From Pseudomonadota bacterium (GTDB lineage: Bacteria > Pseudomonadota > Alphaproteobacteria > Rhizobiales > Xanthobacteraceae): a stretch of DNA of 12,554 nucleotides. The notes below the pieces were generated by a model. That model was not told the origin of the DNA, ran no database searches, and saw only the letters and a program-made list of their open reading frames with translations. The stretch spans positions 1 to 12,554 of the forward strand of contig JAEZMI010000336.1 of NCBI GenBank assembly GCA_023414975.1. The letters run 5' to 3'. Below, piece by piece: positions 6,748-12,554 of the stretch (positions are counted from its first letter, which is position 1; each line of letters opens with the position of its first letter). The translations under genes were made by a program, and so were the position numbers.

Positions 6748-7667
6748 TTCAGCAGGCCCTTTTCCTTCAGATAGGCGGTGGCGACGGCGCGGGCATCCTG
6801 CCCCTCGATCTGCACCTTGGCGTTCAGCGCCTGCAATGTTTCGAGGTTCAGGGTGGCGAAGGCCGGCTCAAGGATGGTGGCGATCTGCGGGTATTTGTCC
6901 AGCGTCGCGGCGCGCACCACCGGGGCCGGCTCATAGACGGCCTGCACGCCCTTGGTGTCGGTGAGGACCTTGAGCCCCAGGGCGGCGATGCCGCCATCCG
7001 TGCCGTAGACCATGGCGGCATTGACGCCCGAGGTGCCTTCCGCCGCCGCCTTGATGGTGGCCGCCGTGTCGCCGCCGGAGAGCACGAGAAGCTGCGCCGG
7101 CTGGAGAGTGAAGCCATAGGCGGTCTGGAAGGCGGGCAGGGCGGCCGCGCTTTCGACGAACTCCGCCGAGCCGGCGAGCTTCACCGTGCCGCCGCCGGCC
7201 ACCCATTTGCCGAAGTCGTCCAGCGTGGCGAGATTGTTGGCCTGCGCCACGTCGCCCCGCACGGCGATGGCCCAGGTGTTGTTCGCTGGCGCCGGCTTCA
7301 GCCAGACCAGCTTGTTGGCGGCGTCCAGCTCCTTCGCCTTGGCATAGGCGGTGTCCGCCTTCTTCCAGGCCGGATCGGCGTCGATGTTGAAGAAGAAGCC
7401 GGCATTGCCGGTATATTCCGGGTAGATGTCGATCTCGCCCTCCATCAGCGCCGTGCGCACGATCTTGGTCGGGCCGAGCGACAGGCGCTCCGTCACCGGC
7501 AGGCTATTCTGCTCCAGCAGCAGGGCGATGATGTTGCCGAGCACGGCGCCTTCGGTATCGATCTTCGAGCCGACGGTTATCGTATCGGCGGCACGGCCCG
7601 GCGCGATGGGGCCAAAGCCAAGGCCGGTCGCCAGCGCGGCCACGGCGAGAACACGGATGAAGCTCAT
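6744..7667 (-). CDS. osmF: Periplasmic substrate-binding protein, OsmF/YehZ (OpuAC family)
   Basis: 307 residues, the length of E. coli OsmF (305). A Sec signal peptide covers residues 1-26 (hydrophobic core LAVAALATGLGFG, likely cut after GRA); no lipobox cysteine, so the product should be free in the periplasm. The mature protein starts with ITVGSKIDTEG and has the quaternary-amine-binding family motif YPEYTGNAG at 82-90, with TEG (38-40) and GPTKIVRTALMEGEIDIYP (65-83) around it. The ATG at 7667 is preceded by GGGAG with good spacing. An in-frame ATG five codons upstream exists but would disrupt the ribosome binding site. It is the first gene of the four-gene importer. Family substrates are glycine betaine, choline and related compounds; E. 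coli OsmF has low affinity and a debated role, so the true ligand is uncertain. Confidence 0.92.
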   Translation of the reverse strand: MSFIRVLAVAALATGLGFGPIAPGRAADTITVGSKIDTEGAVLGNIIALLLEQNSLPVTERLSLGPTKIVRTALMEGEIDIYPEYTGNAGFFFNIDADPAWKKADTAYAKAKELDAANKLVWLKPAPANNTWAIAVRGDVAQANNLATLDDFGKWVAGGGTVKLAGSAEFVESAAALPAFQTAYGFTLQPAQLLVLSGGDTAATIKAAAEGTSGVNAAMVYGTDGGIAALGLKVLTDTKGVQAVYEPAPVVRAATLDKYPQIATILEPAFATLNLETLQALNAKVQIEGQDARAVATAYLKEKGLLK

Positions 7668-7710
7668 TCTGGACTCCCTCATTCGCGCCGTCACCCCGCG
7701 CGTCGGATGG

Positions 7711-7750
7711 CTGGACAAATAGCTATTAAATTGATAGACAATATAGCATG
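7711..7750. promoter_or_regulatory. AT-rich divergent control region with imperfect palindrome
   Basis: About 40 bases of clearly AT-rich sequence lie between the OsmF-type gene (minus) and the desaturase (plus). CTATTAAATTGATAG at 7723-7737 is a 15-bp palindrome with one mismatched pair. Near-direct repeats GACAAATAGC (from 7714) and GACAATATAGC (from 7737) flank it. No confident -35/-10 pair can be set for either direction, although TATATT (minus) and TATAGC (plus, 7742-7747) are candidate -10 boxes. It is probably a promoter and operator region shared by the two genes. Confidence 0.4.
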
Positions 7751-7816
7751 AAGCCGTTCCGGGCTTTCCTGTCAACCTTTCTCGCGTCCTGCCGTTCCAG
7801 ATCCCGATTCCGTCCC

Positions 7817-8719
7817 ATGCCGTCCCCCCGCCTCGAATGGCCGACCCTAGTTCTCGCCGTCATTATCTATGGCGGCTGGCTGCTTCTGACATGGGCATGG
7901 GCGCATGTGCCGCTGCTCGCGCTCTGCGCCCTTGGCGGCTGGCTGGTGGCTTGGCAGAGCTCGCTGCAGCACGAGGTGATGCACGGCCATCCGACGCGCT
8001 CGCGGCAGATCAACGACGCGGTCGGCTGGCCGCCGCTGTCGCTGTGGCTACCCTACACGATCTACAAGAGCGCGCATCTGCGCCACCACAAGGACGAGAA
8101 CCTGACGGATCCGATCGAGGATCCCGAGTCGGTCTATCTGCGGCCGACCGATTGGGACCGGCTGCATCCGCTGATCCGCGCGGTGCTCACCTTCAACATG
8201 ACGCTGATCGGCCGGCTCACCATCGGCCCTCTGATCATGATCGGTGGCTTCCTCTGGGCCGAACTCGGCGCGGTGTGGCGCGGCGAGGGGAGCGGGCGCC
8301 GCTCCGCCCGGCGCATCTGGGCCCGCCATGCCGTGGGCGTCGCCGCCGTGCTGATTTGGGTGGTCGGCGTGTGCGACATGCCGATGTGGCTATACCTGTT
8401 CGCTTTCGTCTATGTCGGCGCGGCGCTCACGCGGCTGCGCTCCTTCGCCGAGCATCGCTTCGCCGAGCGGCATGAGGAGCGCACGGCGATCGTCGAGAAG
8501 GGCGGGCTGCTCGGCCTGCTCTATCTCAACAACAACCTGCATGTGCTTCATCACCTGCGCCCCGCCGTGCCGTGGTATCGGTTGCCAGCGCAGTACCGTG
8601 CCGAGCGCGTCGCGCTCTTGGAGCGCAATGGCGGTCTGGTCTATGCGGGCTATCTTGATGTAGCCCGACGCTTCCTGGTCCGAGCGCACGACAACCCGCG
8701 CCATCCCCGCGCATCCTGA
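7817..8719 (+). CDS. Membrane fatty acid desaturase family protein
   Basis: 300 residues from the ATG at 7817. It is a di-iron membrane enzyme with the three histidine boxes: HEVMHGH at 52-58, HLRHH at 87-91 and HVLHH at 242-246, plus EHRFAERH at 212-219. Hydrophobic segments lie at about 9-28, 31-48, 125-148 and 171-204, giving the usual layout with all boxes on the cytoplasmic side. Such enzymes introduce double bonds or hydroxyl groups into acyl chains; beta-carotene hydroxylase-type relatives share the motifs, so the substrate is open. An in-frame ATG at 7748 would add 23 residues rich in Arg and Ser with no family similarity and lies against a possible -10 box, so 7817 is preferred. Neither start has a clear ribosome binding site. 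It is divergent from the betaine-type importer, and both are plausible membrane or osmotic stress genes. Confidence 0.85.
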   Translation: MPSPRLEWPTLVLAVIIYGGWLLLTWAWAHVPLLALCALGGWLVAWQSSLQHEVMHGHPTRSRQINDAVGWPPLSLWLPYTIYKSAHLRHHKDENLTDPIEDPESVYLRPTDWDRLHPLIRAVLTFNMTLIGRLTIGPLIMIGGFLWAELGAVWRGEGSGRRSARRIWARHAVGVAAVLIWVVGVCDMPMWLYLFAFVYVGAALTRLRSFAEHRFAERHEERTAIVEKGGLLGLLYLNNNLHVLHHLRPAVPWYRLPAQYRAERVALLERNGGLVYAGYLDVARRFLVRAHDNPRHPRAS

Positions 8720-8725
8720 CAGTGA

Positions 8726-8741
8726 GCGGCCGGCGGGCCGC
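8726..8741. terminator. Hairpin between convergent desaturase and PhnD-like genes
   Basis: GCGGCC (8726-8731) and GGCCGC (8736-8741) form a perfect 6-bp stem with a GGCG loop in the 24-base convergent gap. It lacks a T-run. It is a candidate bidirectional terminator by position and symmetry only. Confidence 0.35.
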
Positions 8742-8743
8742 GC

Positions 8744-9586
8744 TCAGGCGAGCGTGGGATAGCCCGCCGCCACCGCCGCGCGCTCCAGTTCCAGCACGCG
8801 GTCATAGTCCGCCTCGGCAATGCGGGCGAAGCCGGTGAGGCCGAAGGCGGCGCGGGCCGGCGCCGCGCTTTTATCGGCCAGCAGCGTGTCGAGCGCCCGC
8901 CGCACCGCCGCGACATAGGCCTCGGACCGGCCTATCGGCACGACCAGCGGCAAAGCGGGCGTCGCGGGCGTCTCGCCGATGACCTTCACGCCGGCGACCC
9001 GTTCCGGTGCGTGGCGGGCGGCGAGGGCGAAGGTAACGCCATCAATGGTCGCCACATCGGCGCGCCCCTCGGTCACGGCGGCGAGGCTGAGCAGGTGGCC
9101 GCCCGTCTCGATCACGCGCCCGAAGAAGGGACGCCCCGCCGCCATCGGCGCGACAGTGGCGCGGAACAGGTTCATGCCGGTGTTGCTGTCGCGGCCGTTG
9201 ATCGCCGCCACCCGCCCGCGCAGCTCGGCGAGCGTGCGCGCCGGATCGTCCGCCCGCACGACGATGGCGCTGCGGTGCCACCCGTCCCGCGCGAAGGGCG
9301 AGGCATAGACCGGGGTCGCGACGGGCTTCAGCCGGCCGGCGTAAAGCGTACGCAGCGGATAGCCGCAGGTATGGCCGAGGGCGAGGCGTGGATCGGCCAG
9401 AGCGTCGCCGATGGTACGATCGCGGGCCAATTTGAGGGGCAGGTGCCCGACGCTGTCTTCCACTCCCTCCGCCACCAGCGCACGCCGCAGCGCCGCCCAG
9501 AGCTGGTCCTGCGCCGCGTGGAGATAGGGCGGATCATACATGCCCAGCGTCACCACGGCGTCGGCGGAGGCGGGCAGGGGCGACAT
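8744..9586 (-). CDS. PhnD-like (phosphate/phosphonate-type) substrate-binding protein, no signal peptide
   Basis: 280 residues of a periplasmic-binding-protein fold resembling PhnD/transferrin-type proteins. Family-like stretches are VTLGMYDPPYL (12-22), LGHTCGYPL (70-78), the ligand-loop-like segment INGRDSNTGMNLFRATVAP (129-147), GGHLLSLAAVTEGRADVATID (162-182, the motif coupling domain 2 to the hinge) and PALPLVVP (210-217). The N-terminus has no hydrophobic signal segment or lipobox, and no start further upstream supplies one: an ATG at 9628 would add only 14 polar, proline-rich residues. The ATG at 9586 is chosen for its GGAG ribosome binding site with good spacing. It lies 48 bases downstream of the XoxF-like gene on the same strand, so it is probably co-transcribed. 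No phosphonate permease or ATPase is nearby. A cytoplasmic ligand sensor or an orphan component is possible; the function is unknown. Confidence 0.8.
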   Translation of the reverse strand: MSPLPASADAVVTLGMYDPPYLHAAQDQLWAALRRALVAEGVEDSVGHLPLKLARDRTIGDALADPRLALGHTCGYPLRTLYAGRLKPVATPVYASPFARDGWHRSAIVVRADDPARTLAELRGRVAAINGRDSNTGMNLFRATVAPMAAGRPFFGRVIETGGHLLSLAAVTEGRADVATIDGVTFALAARHAPERVAGVKVIGETPATPALPLVVPIGRSEAYVAAVRRALDTLLADKSAAPARAAFGLTGFARIAEADYDRVLELERAAVAAGYPTLA

Positions 9587-9634
9587 GGCGGTCTCCTCGG
9601 GGCGTCGCGGGGGTGCGGGCGAAAGCATGCCCTT

Positions 9635-11446
9635 TCACTCCGGCAGGGCGAAGACGGTGAGCTGGCCGCCGAGGGCCGTGTAGCTGGAGAGCGCGGCATA
9701 GGCATCCTTGGCGCCGGAGCCGGCATTCGGGTCCGTCAGGCCCGCCGCGAGGCCGATGCCGGCCCAGCCCCCGACGCCGGAGAGCACGGCGACATATTGC
9801 CGGCCGCGATGCTGATAGGTCATGACATTGCCGACGATGCCCGATGGCGTCTTGAAGCGGTAGAGTTCACGCCCCGTGGCGGCATCCACCGCCTTCAGAT
9901 AGCCTTCCAGCGTGCCGTAGAAGACGAGGCCGCCGGCGGTCGCCAGCGCCCCCGACCAGACCGAGAAGCGCTCCGGCACCTGCCAGACCAAGCGGCCCGT
10001 GAGATTGTCCCAGGCGATGAAGCGGCCGGTGCGCCCTTGCGCGTCCGGCGGCGGGTACATGGTCAGCGTCGCGCCGACATAGGGCTGCCCGGCGGCGTAA
10101 TCGACGTGGAAGGGCTCGTAATCCATGCAGAGCTGGGTGCCCGGTACGTAGAACAGGCCGGTGACGGGCGAATAGGCCGCCGGCTGCTGGTTCTTGGCGC
10201 CAATGGCGGCGGGGCAGATGCCGGAATAGGTGACGTCCTCTCCCTCCGCCTGCGTGCCGTAGCGGGGATCGCGGATCGGCCGGCCGTAGGTCGGGCTCGC
10301 CTTGTCCATGTCGATGCCGCGCGCCCAGTTGACGCCTTCCGCGAAGGGCGCGGCGACCAGCAGCTCGCCGGCGGCGCGGTCGAGCGTGTAGGCGAAGCCG
10401 TTCCGGTCGAAATGGGTGAGCAGGGGCCGGGCGCGGCCGTCCACGGTCTGATCGGTGAGGATCATCTCGTTGACGCCGTCATAGTCCCACTCGTCATGCG
10501 GGGTCATCTGGTAGACCCAGCGGGCCATGCCGGTGTCCGCGTCGCGCGCGATGATGGCGGAGGCCCCGCGATTGTCGCCCGGCCGCTGGCTGGGGTTCCA
10601 GGTGCCGGGATTGGCGGTGCCGTAATAGATGAGGTTCAGCCGGGGATCATAGGAGAACCAGCCCCAGGGCGCGCCGCCGCCGAGCTTCCATTGCTCGCCC
10701 TCCCAGCTTTTCAGGGACGAGTCGGGCCCCACGGGCTTGCCGAGTTCGGTGGTCCTTTCCGGGTCCACCAGCATCTCCGCATCCGGCCCCGTGGAATAGG
10801 CCCGCCAGAGCCGCGCGCCATCCTTCAGCGCGTAGGCGGTGATGTGGCCGCGCGCGCCGAACTCCGCTCCGGCGATGCCGACGATCAGCTTGTCCTTCAC
10901 CGGCATCACCGTCGCGGTGTTCGACTCCCCGCGCGCCGGATCGCCATTGGCCACCTTCCAGCGCACCGCCCCGGTCTTCGCGTCGAGCGCGACGACGGTG
11001 GTGTCGGCCTGCGCGAGGAAGACCAGGCCGTCCGCATAGGCGAGGCCGCGATTGACCAGATCGCAGCACATGATGCCGGCGACGTCGCGCGTCTGCTGCG
11101 GCTCGTAACGCCAGAGGATGCGGCCCTCGTGATCGAGATCGAGCGCGTAGACGATGTTGGGGAAGGGCGTGTGGACATACATCACCCCGTCCACCACCAG
11201 CGGGCTGCCCTCGTGCCCGCGCAGCACGCCGGTGGAGAAGGTCCAGGCGACGGCGAGCCGGCCGACATTGGCGGTGTCGATCTGTTTCAGCGGTGAATAG
11301 CGTGTGTTGGCGTAATCCACCGTCTGCAGCACCTGCCCGGACGGGTCGGCGCTGCGGGCGAGCACATCGTCATTGGCGCGCGCGGCGCCGGTCGCGCTGA
11401 GCGCCAGCAGTCCGGCTGTCACGGTGCGGATCAGGGCAGCCTGCAT
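9635..11446 (-). CDS. xoxF: Lanthanide-type PQQ-dependent methanol/alcohol dehydrogenase, XoxF-like
   Basis: 603 residues, standard for methanol dehydrogenase large subunits. It oxidises methanol or other primary alcohols in the periplasm, passing electrons to a cytochrome c. The signal peptide is residues 1-24 (cut after ARA). Expected active-site residues are all visible: vicinal disulfide Cys127-Cys128 (IMCCD), metal ligands Glu195 (GAEFG) and Asn279 (TANPGTWNP), catalytic Asp321 and Arg348 (FDRNG). The decisive stretch is HDEWDYDGVN (317-326): Asp323, two residues after the catalytic Asp, is the additional lanthanide ligand of XoxF, where calcium-dependent MxaF has Ala. Overall sequence is close to the XoxF5 type (YTALGGQLTVF near the C-terminus). 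The ATG at 11446 has GGGAG upstream and opens the signal peptide; an in-frame GTG at 11539 lacks such support. No cytochrome (xoxG) or xoxJ follows; a PhnD-like gene sits downstream instead. Confidence 0.93.
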   Translation of the reverse strand: MQAALIRTVTAGLLALSATGAARANDDVLARSADPSGQVLQTVDYANTRYSPLKQIDTANVGRLAVAWTFSTGVLRGHEGSPLVVDGVMYVHTPFPNIVYALDLDHEGRILWRYEPQQTRDVAGIMCCDLVNRGLAYADGLVFLAQADTTVVALDAKTGAVRWKVANGDPARGESNTATVMPVKDKLIVGIAGAEFGARGHITAYALKDGARLWRAYSTGPDAEMLVDPERTTELGKPVGPDSSLKSWEGEQWKLGGGAPWGWFSYDPRLNLIYYGTANPGTWNPSQRPGDNRGASAIIARDADTGMARWVYQMTPHDEWDYDGVNEMILTDQTVDGRARPLLTHFDRNGFAYTLDRAAGELLVAAPFAEGVNWARGIDMDKASPTYGRPIRDPRYGTQAEGEDVTYSGICPAAIGAKNQQPAAYSPVTGLFYVPGTQLCMDYEPFHVDYAAGQPYVGATLTMYPPPDAQGRTGRFIAWDNLTGRLVWQVPERFSVWSGALATAGGLVFYGTLEGYLKAVDAATGRELYRFKTPSGIVGNVMTYQHRGRQYVAVLSGVGGWAGIGLAAGLTDPNAGSGAKDAYAALSSYTALGGQLTVFALPE

Positions 11447-11499
11447 GCGCGTCTCCCGCTCGGCGATGCGGCACGGCCGCGCCATGTCGTCGATAGCAT

Positions 11500-11536
11500 G
11501 GCGGGGTGGCCCGCCGGCAAGATTCTCCGGCAAGAT
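11500..11536 (-). promoter_or_regulatory. Direct repeat and hairpin upstream of the XoxF-like gene
   Basis: CCGGCAAGAT occurs at 11514-11523 and again, exactly, at 11527-11536, a 13-base period (ATCTTGCCGG on the coding strand). Overlapping the first copy, GGCGGG (11500-11505) and CCCGCC (11510-11515) form a 6-bp stem with a 4-base loop. They lie 54 to 90 bases upstream of the chosen ATG. The TTGCCG in each repeat could act as a -35, with only poor -10 matches. Tandem sites of this spacing fit binding by a response regulator, but this is inference. The rest of the 144-base gap shows nothing further. Confidence 0.35.
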
Positions 11537-11590
11537 CACCCAGCGTCAGCGCCGACGGTCCGCCAGCTCCATCTCTGTGAAAACCGTGTT

Positions 11591-12554
11591 CTAGATGGTC
11601 CCTTCCGCGCGCAGCCGCGCAATCTCCGGCGCGTCGAGGCCGAGGATGTCGGCCAGCACCTCGTCCGTGTGCTGTCCGAGCAGGGGCGGGGGCAGCGGCG
11701 CGTCCATCGGCGAATCGGCGAGTCTCAGCGGCGAGCGCACGCCGGGCGCGGTGCCGCCGAGCGCGTGGGGAAGCCCGAGGGCGAGCCCGCGCGCCACCGC
11801 CTGCGGCTCGGCAAACGCCTGGGCGACGGTGTTGATAGGGCCGGCGGGGATGCCGGCGGCATCGAGCATGGCGAGCCATTCGCCGGTGGTCTGGCGCTTC
11901 AGTGCCTGCGCGATCGGCGGCAGAAGGCTGTCGCGCTGCGCCACGCGCCCGGCATTGGTGGCGTAGCGCTCATCCGCCGCCAGTTCCGGCAGCCCCGCCA
12001 GCCGGCAGAACCGCGCGAACTGCGCGTCATTGCCCACGGCGAGGATGAGGTGGCCATCCGCCGTCTCGAACGCCTGATAGGGCACGATGTTCGGGTGGGC
12101 GTTGCCCAGCCGGCGCGGCGCGTTGCCGCCGACGAGGAAGTTCAGCGCCTGATTGGCGAGGCTCGCCATCGCGACATCGAACAGCGCCATGTCGATATGC
12201 TGCCCCCGCCCGGTGCGGGCGCGCTGCTGGAGCGCGGCGAGGATGGCGATGGTGGCGTTGAGGCCGGTGAGCACGTCGATGAGGGCGACACCAACCTTCT
12301 GCGGCTCGTCCTGCGGGCTGCCGGTCACCGACATGAGGCCGGACATGCCCTGGATCATGAAGTCGTAGCCGGCCCGTCCCGCCTCCGGCCCGTCCTGACC
12401 GAAGCCGGTGATGGAGCAATAGATGAGGCGCGGGTTCAGCGCGGCGAGGCTGTCATAGTCGAGCCCATAGCGCTTCAGGCCGCCGACCTTGAAATTCTCG
12501 ACCACCACGTCGCTCTCGCGCGCCAGAGCGTGGATCAGCGCCTGACCCTCGGGT
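11591..12554 (-). CDS. Class III CoA-transferase (CaiB/BaiF/formyl-CoA transferase family), N-terminus cut
   Basis: The last 320 residues of a protein whose reading frame continues to the right edge of the window; a typical member has about 380-410 residues, so some 70-90 are missing. The enzyme moves CoA between carboxylic acids through an aspartyl-CoA anhydride. The family signatures are clear: VVENFKVGGLKRYGLDY near the window edge, ITGFGQDGP, GYDFMIQGMSGLMSVTG, and GQHIDMALFD, whose Asp (codon 12191-12193) is the expected nucleophile. NIVPYQAFETADGHLILAVGND and the C-terminal LLGQHTDEVLADILG complete the pattern. The acid substrates (oxalate, carnitine-type, succinate, other) cannot be decided from the sequence. 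It precedes the XoxF-like gene on the same strand by 144 bases with no obvious terminator, so read-through is possible. Confidence 0.9.
   Translation of the reverse strand, partial: PEGQALIHALARESDVVVENFKVGGLKRYGLDYDSLAALNPRLIYCSITGFGQDGPEAGRAGYDFMIQGMSGLMSVTGSPQDEPQKVGVALIDVLTGLNATIAILAALQQRARTGRGQHIDMALFDVAMASLANQALNFLVGGNAPRRLGNAHPNIVPYQAFETADGHLILAVGNDAQFARFCRLAGLPELAADERYATNAGRVAQRDSLLPPIAQALKRQTTGEWLAMLDAAGIPAGPINTVAQAFAEPQAVARGLALGLPHALGGTAPGVRSPLRLADSPMDAPLPPPLLGQHTDEVLADILGLDAPEIARLRAEGTI

Noticed and set aside
7748..7816. An N-terminal extension of the desaturase from the ATG at 7748
   Set aside because: The 23 added residues look unlike the family, there is no ribosome binding site, and the codon abuts a possible -10 box.
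8744..9586. Calling the PhnD-like protein XoxJ/MxaJ because of its place after xoxF
   Set aside because: XoxJ proteins are exported family-3 binding-protein relatives; this protein has no signal peptide and its motifs look PhnD-like.
9011..11296. A 761-codon open frame on the plus strand, antisense to the XoxF-like and PhnD-like genes
   Set aside because: Its product is a low-complexity mix rich in Arg, Gly, Ala and His without any domain, and it spans two well-supported genes. Long antisense frames are expected at this GC content.

Overview
The window is GC-rich and gene-dense, with rhizobial-type alphaproteobacterial gene content. It holds no rRNA, tRNA, CRISPR array or insertion sequence that I can see. 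A XoxF-type quinoprotein alcohol dehydrogenase, a sarcosine-oxidase-like enzyme pair and an OsmF/YehYXW-type transporter point to a metabolically versatile, probably methylotrophy-capable member of the Hyphomicrobiales (Xanthobacteraceae-like). That taxonomic guess is inference from gene content and base composition only. No stretch over 300 bases lacks a gene; the longest gaps are about 110 to 165 bases.

Layout, left to right. (1) Positions 1-1706, minus strand: a two-gene operon of a SoxA/HcnAB-like flavoprotein followed by a SoxB/HcnC-like flavoprotein that runs off the left edge; the two overlap by 4 bases (ATGA). (2) Positions 1707-1876: a divergent control region with a perfect 11-bp inverted repeat around a TATAAT box. 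(3) Plus strand: an NAD(P)-dependent aldehyde dehydrogenase (1877-3304), then a YciA-type acyl-CoA thioesterase (3421-3813). (4) Positions 3840-7667, minus strand: a complete four-gene ABC importer in the order binding protein, permease, ATPase, permease. This matches the E. coli osmF-yehY-yehX-yehW order, and each junction is a 4-base overlap. (5) Plus strand, divergent from the importer across an AT-rich spacer: a membrane fatty-acid desaturase (7817-8719). (6) Positions 8744-11446, minus strand: a XoxF-like PQQ dehydrogenase carrying the extra lanthanide-ligand aspartate, followed downstream by a PhnD-like binding protein that has no signal peptide. (7) Positions 11591 to the right edge, minus strand: a class III CoA-transferase, cut at its N-terminus.

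How the parts may work together. The flavoprotein pair probably oxidises an amine, imino acid or opine-like substrate at a C-N bond, and the divergent aldehyde dehydrogenase could oxidise the aldehyde formed; the shared dyad supports co-regulation. The importer probably brings in quaternary ammonium compounds such as betaine or choline. XoxF oxidises methanol or other short alcohols in the periplasm. The thioesterase, desaturase and CoA-transferase are general acyl-lipid and CoA metabolism genes. Family assignments are well supported by motifs; substrates and regulatory links are inferred. The least ordinary items are the XoxF gene paired with a signal-less PhnD-like protein in place of the usual cytochrome and XoxJ genes, the cysteine-free N-terminal domain of the SoxA-like protein, and the long dyad in the divergent promoter.
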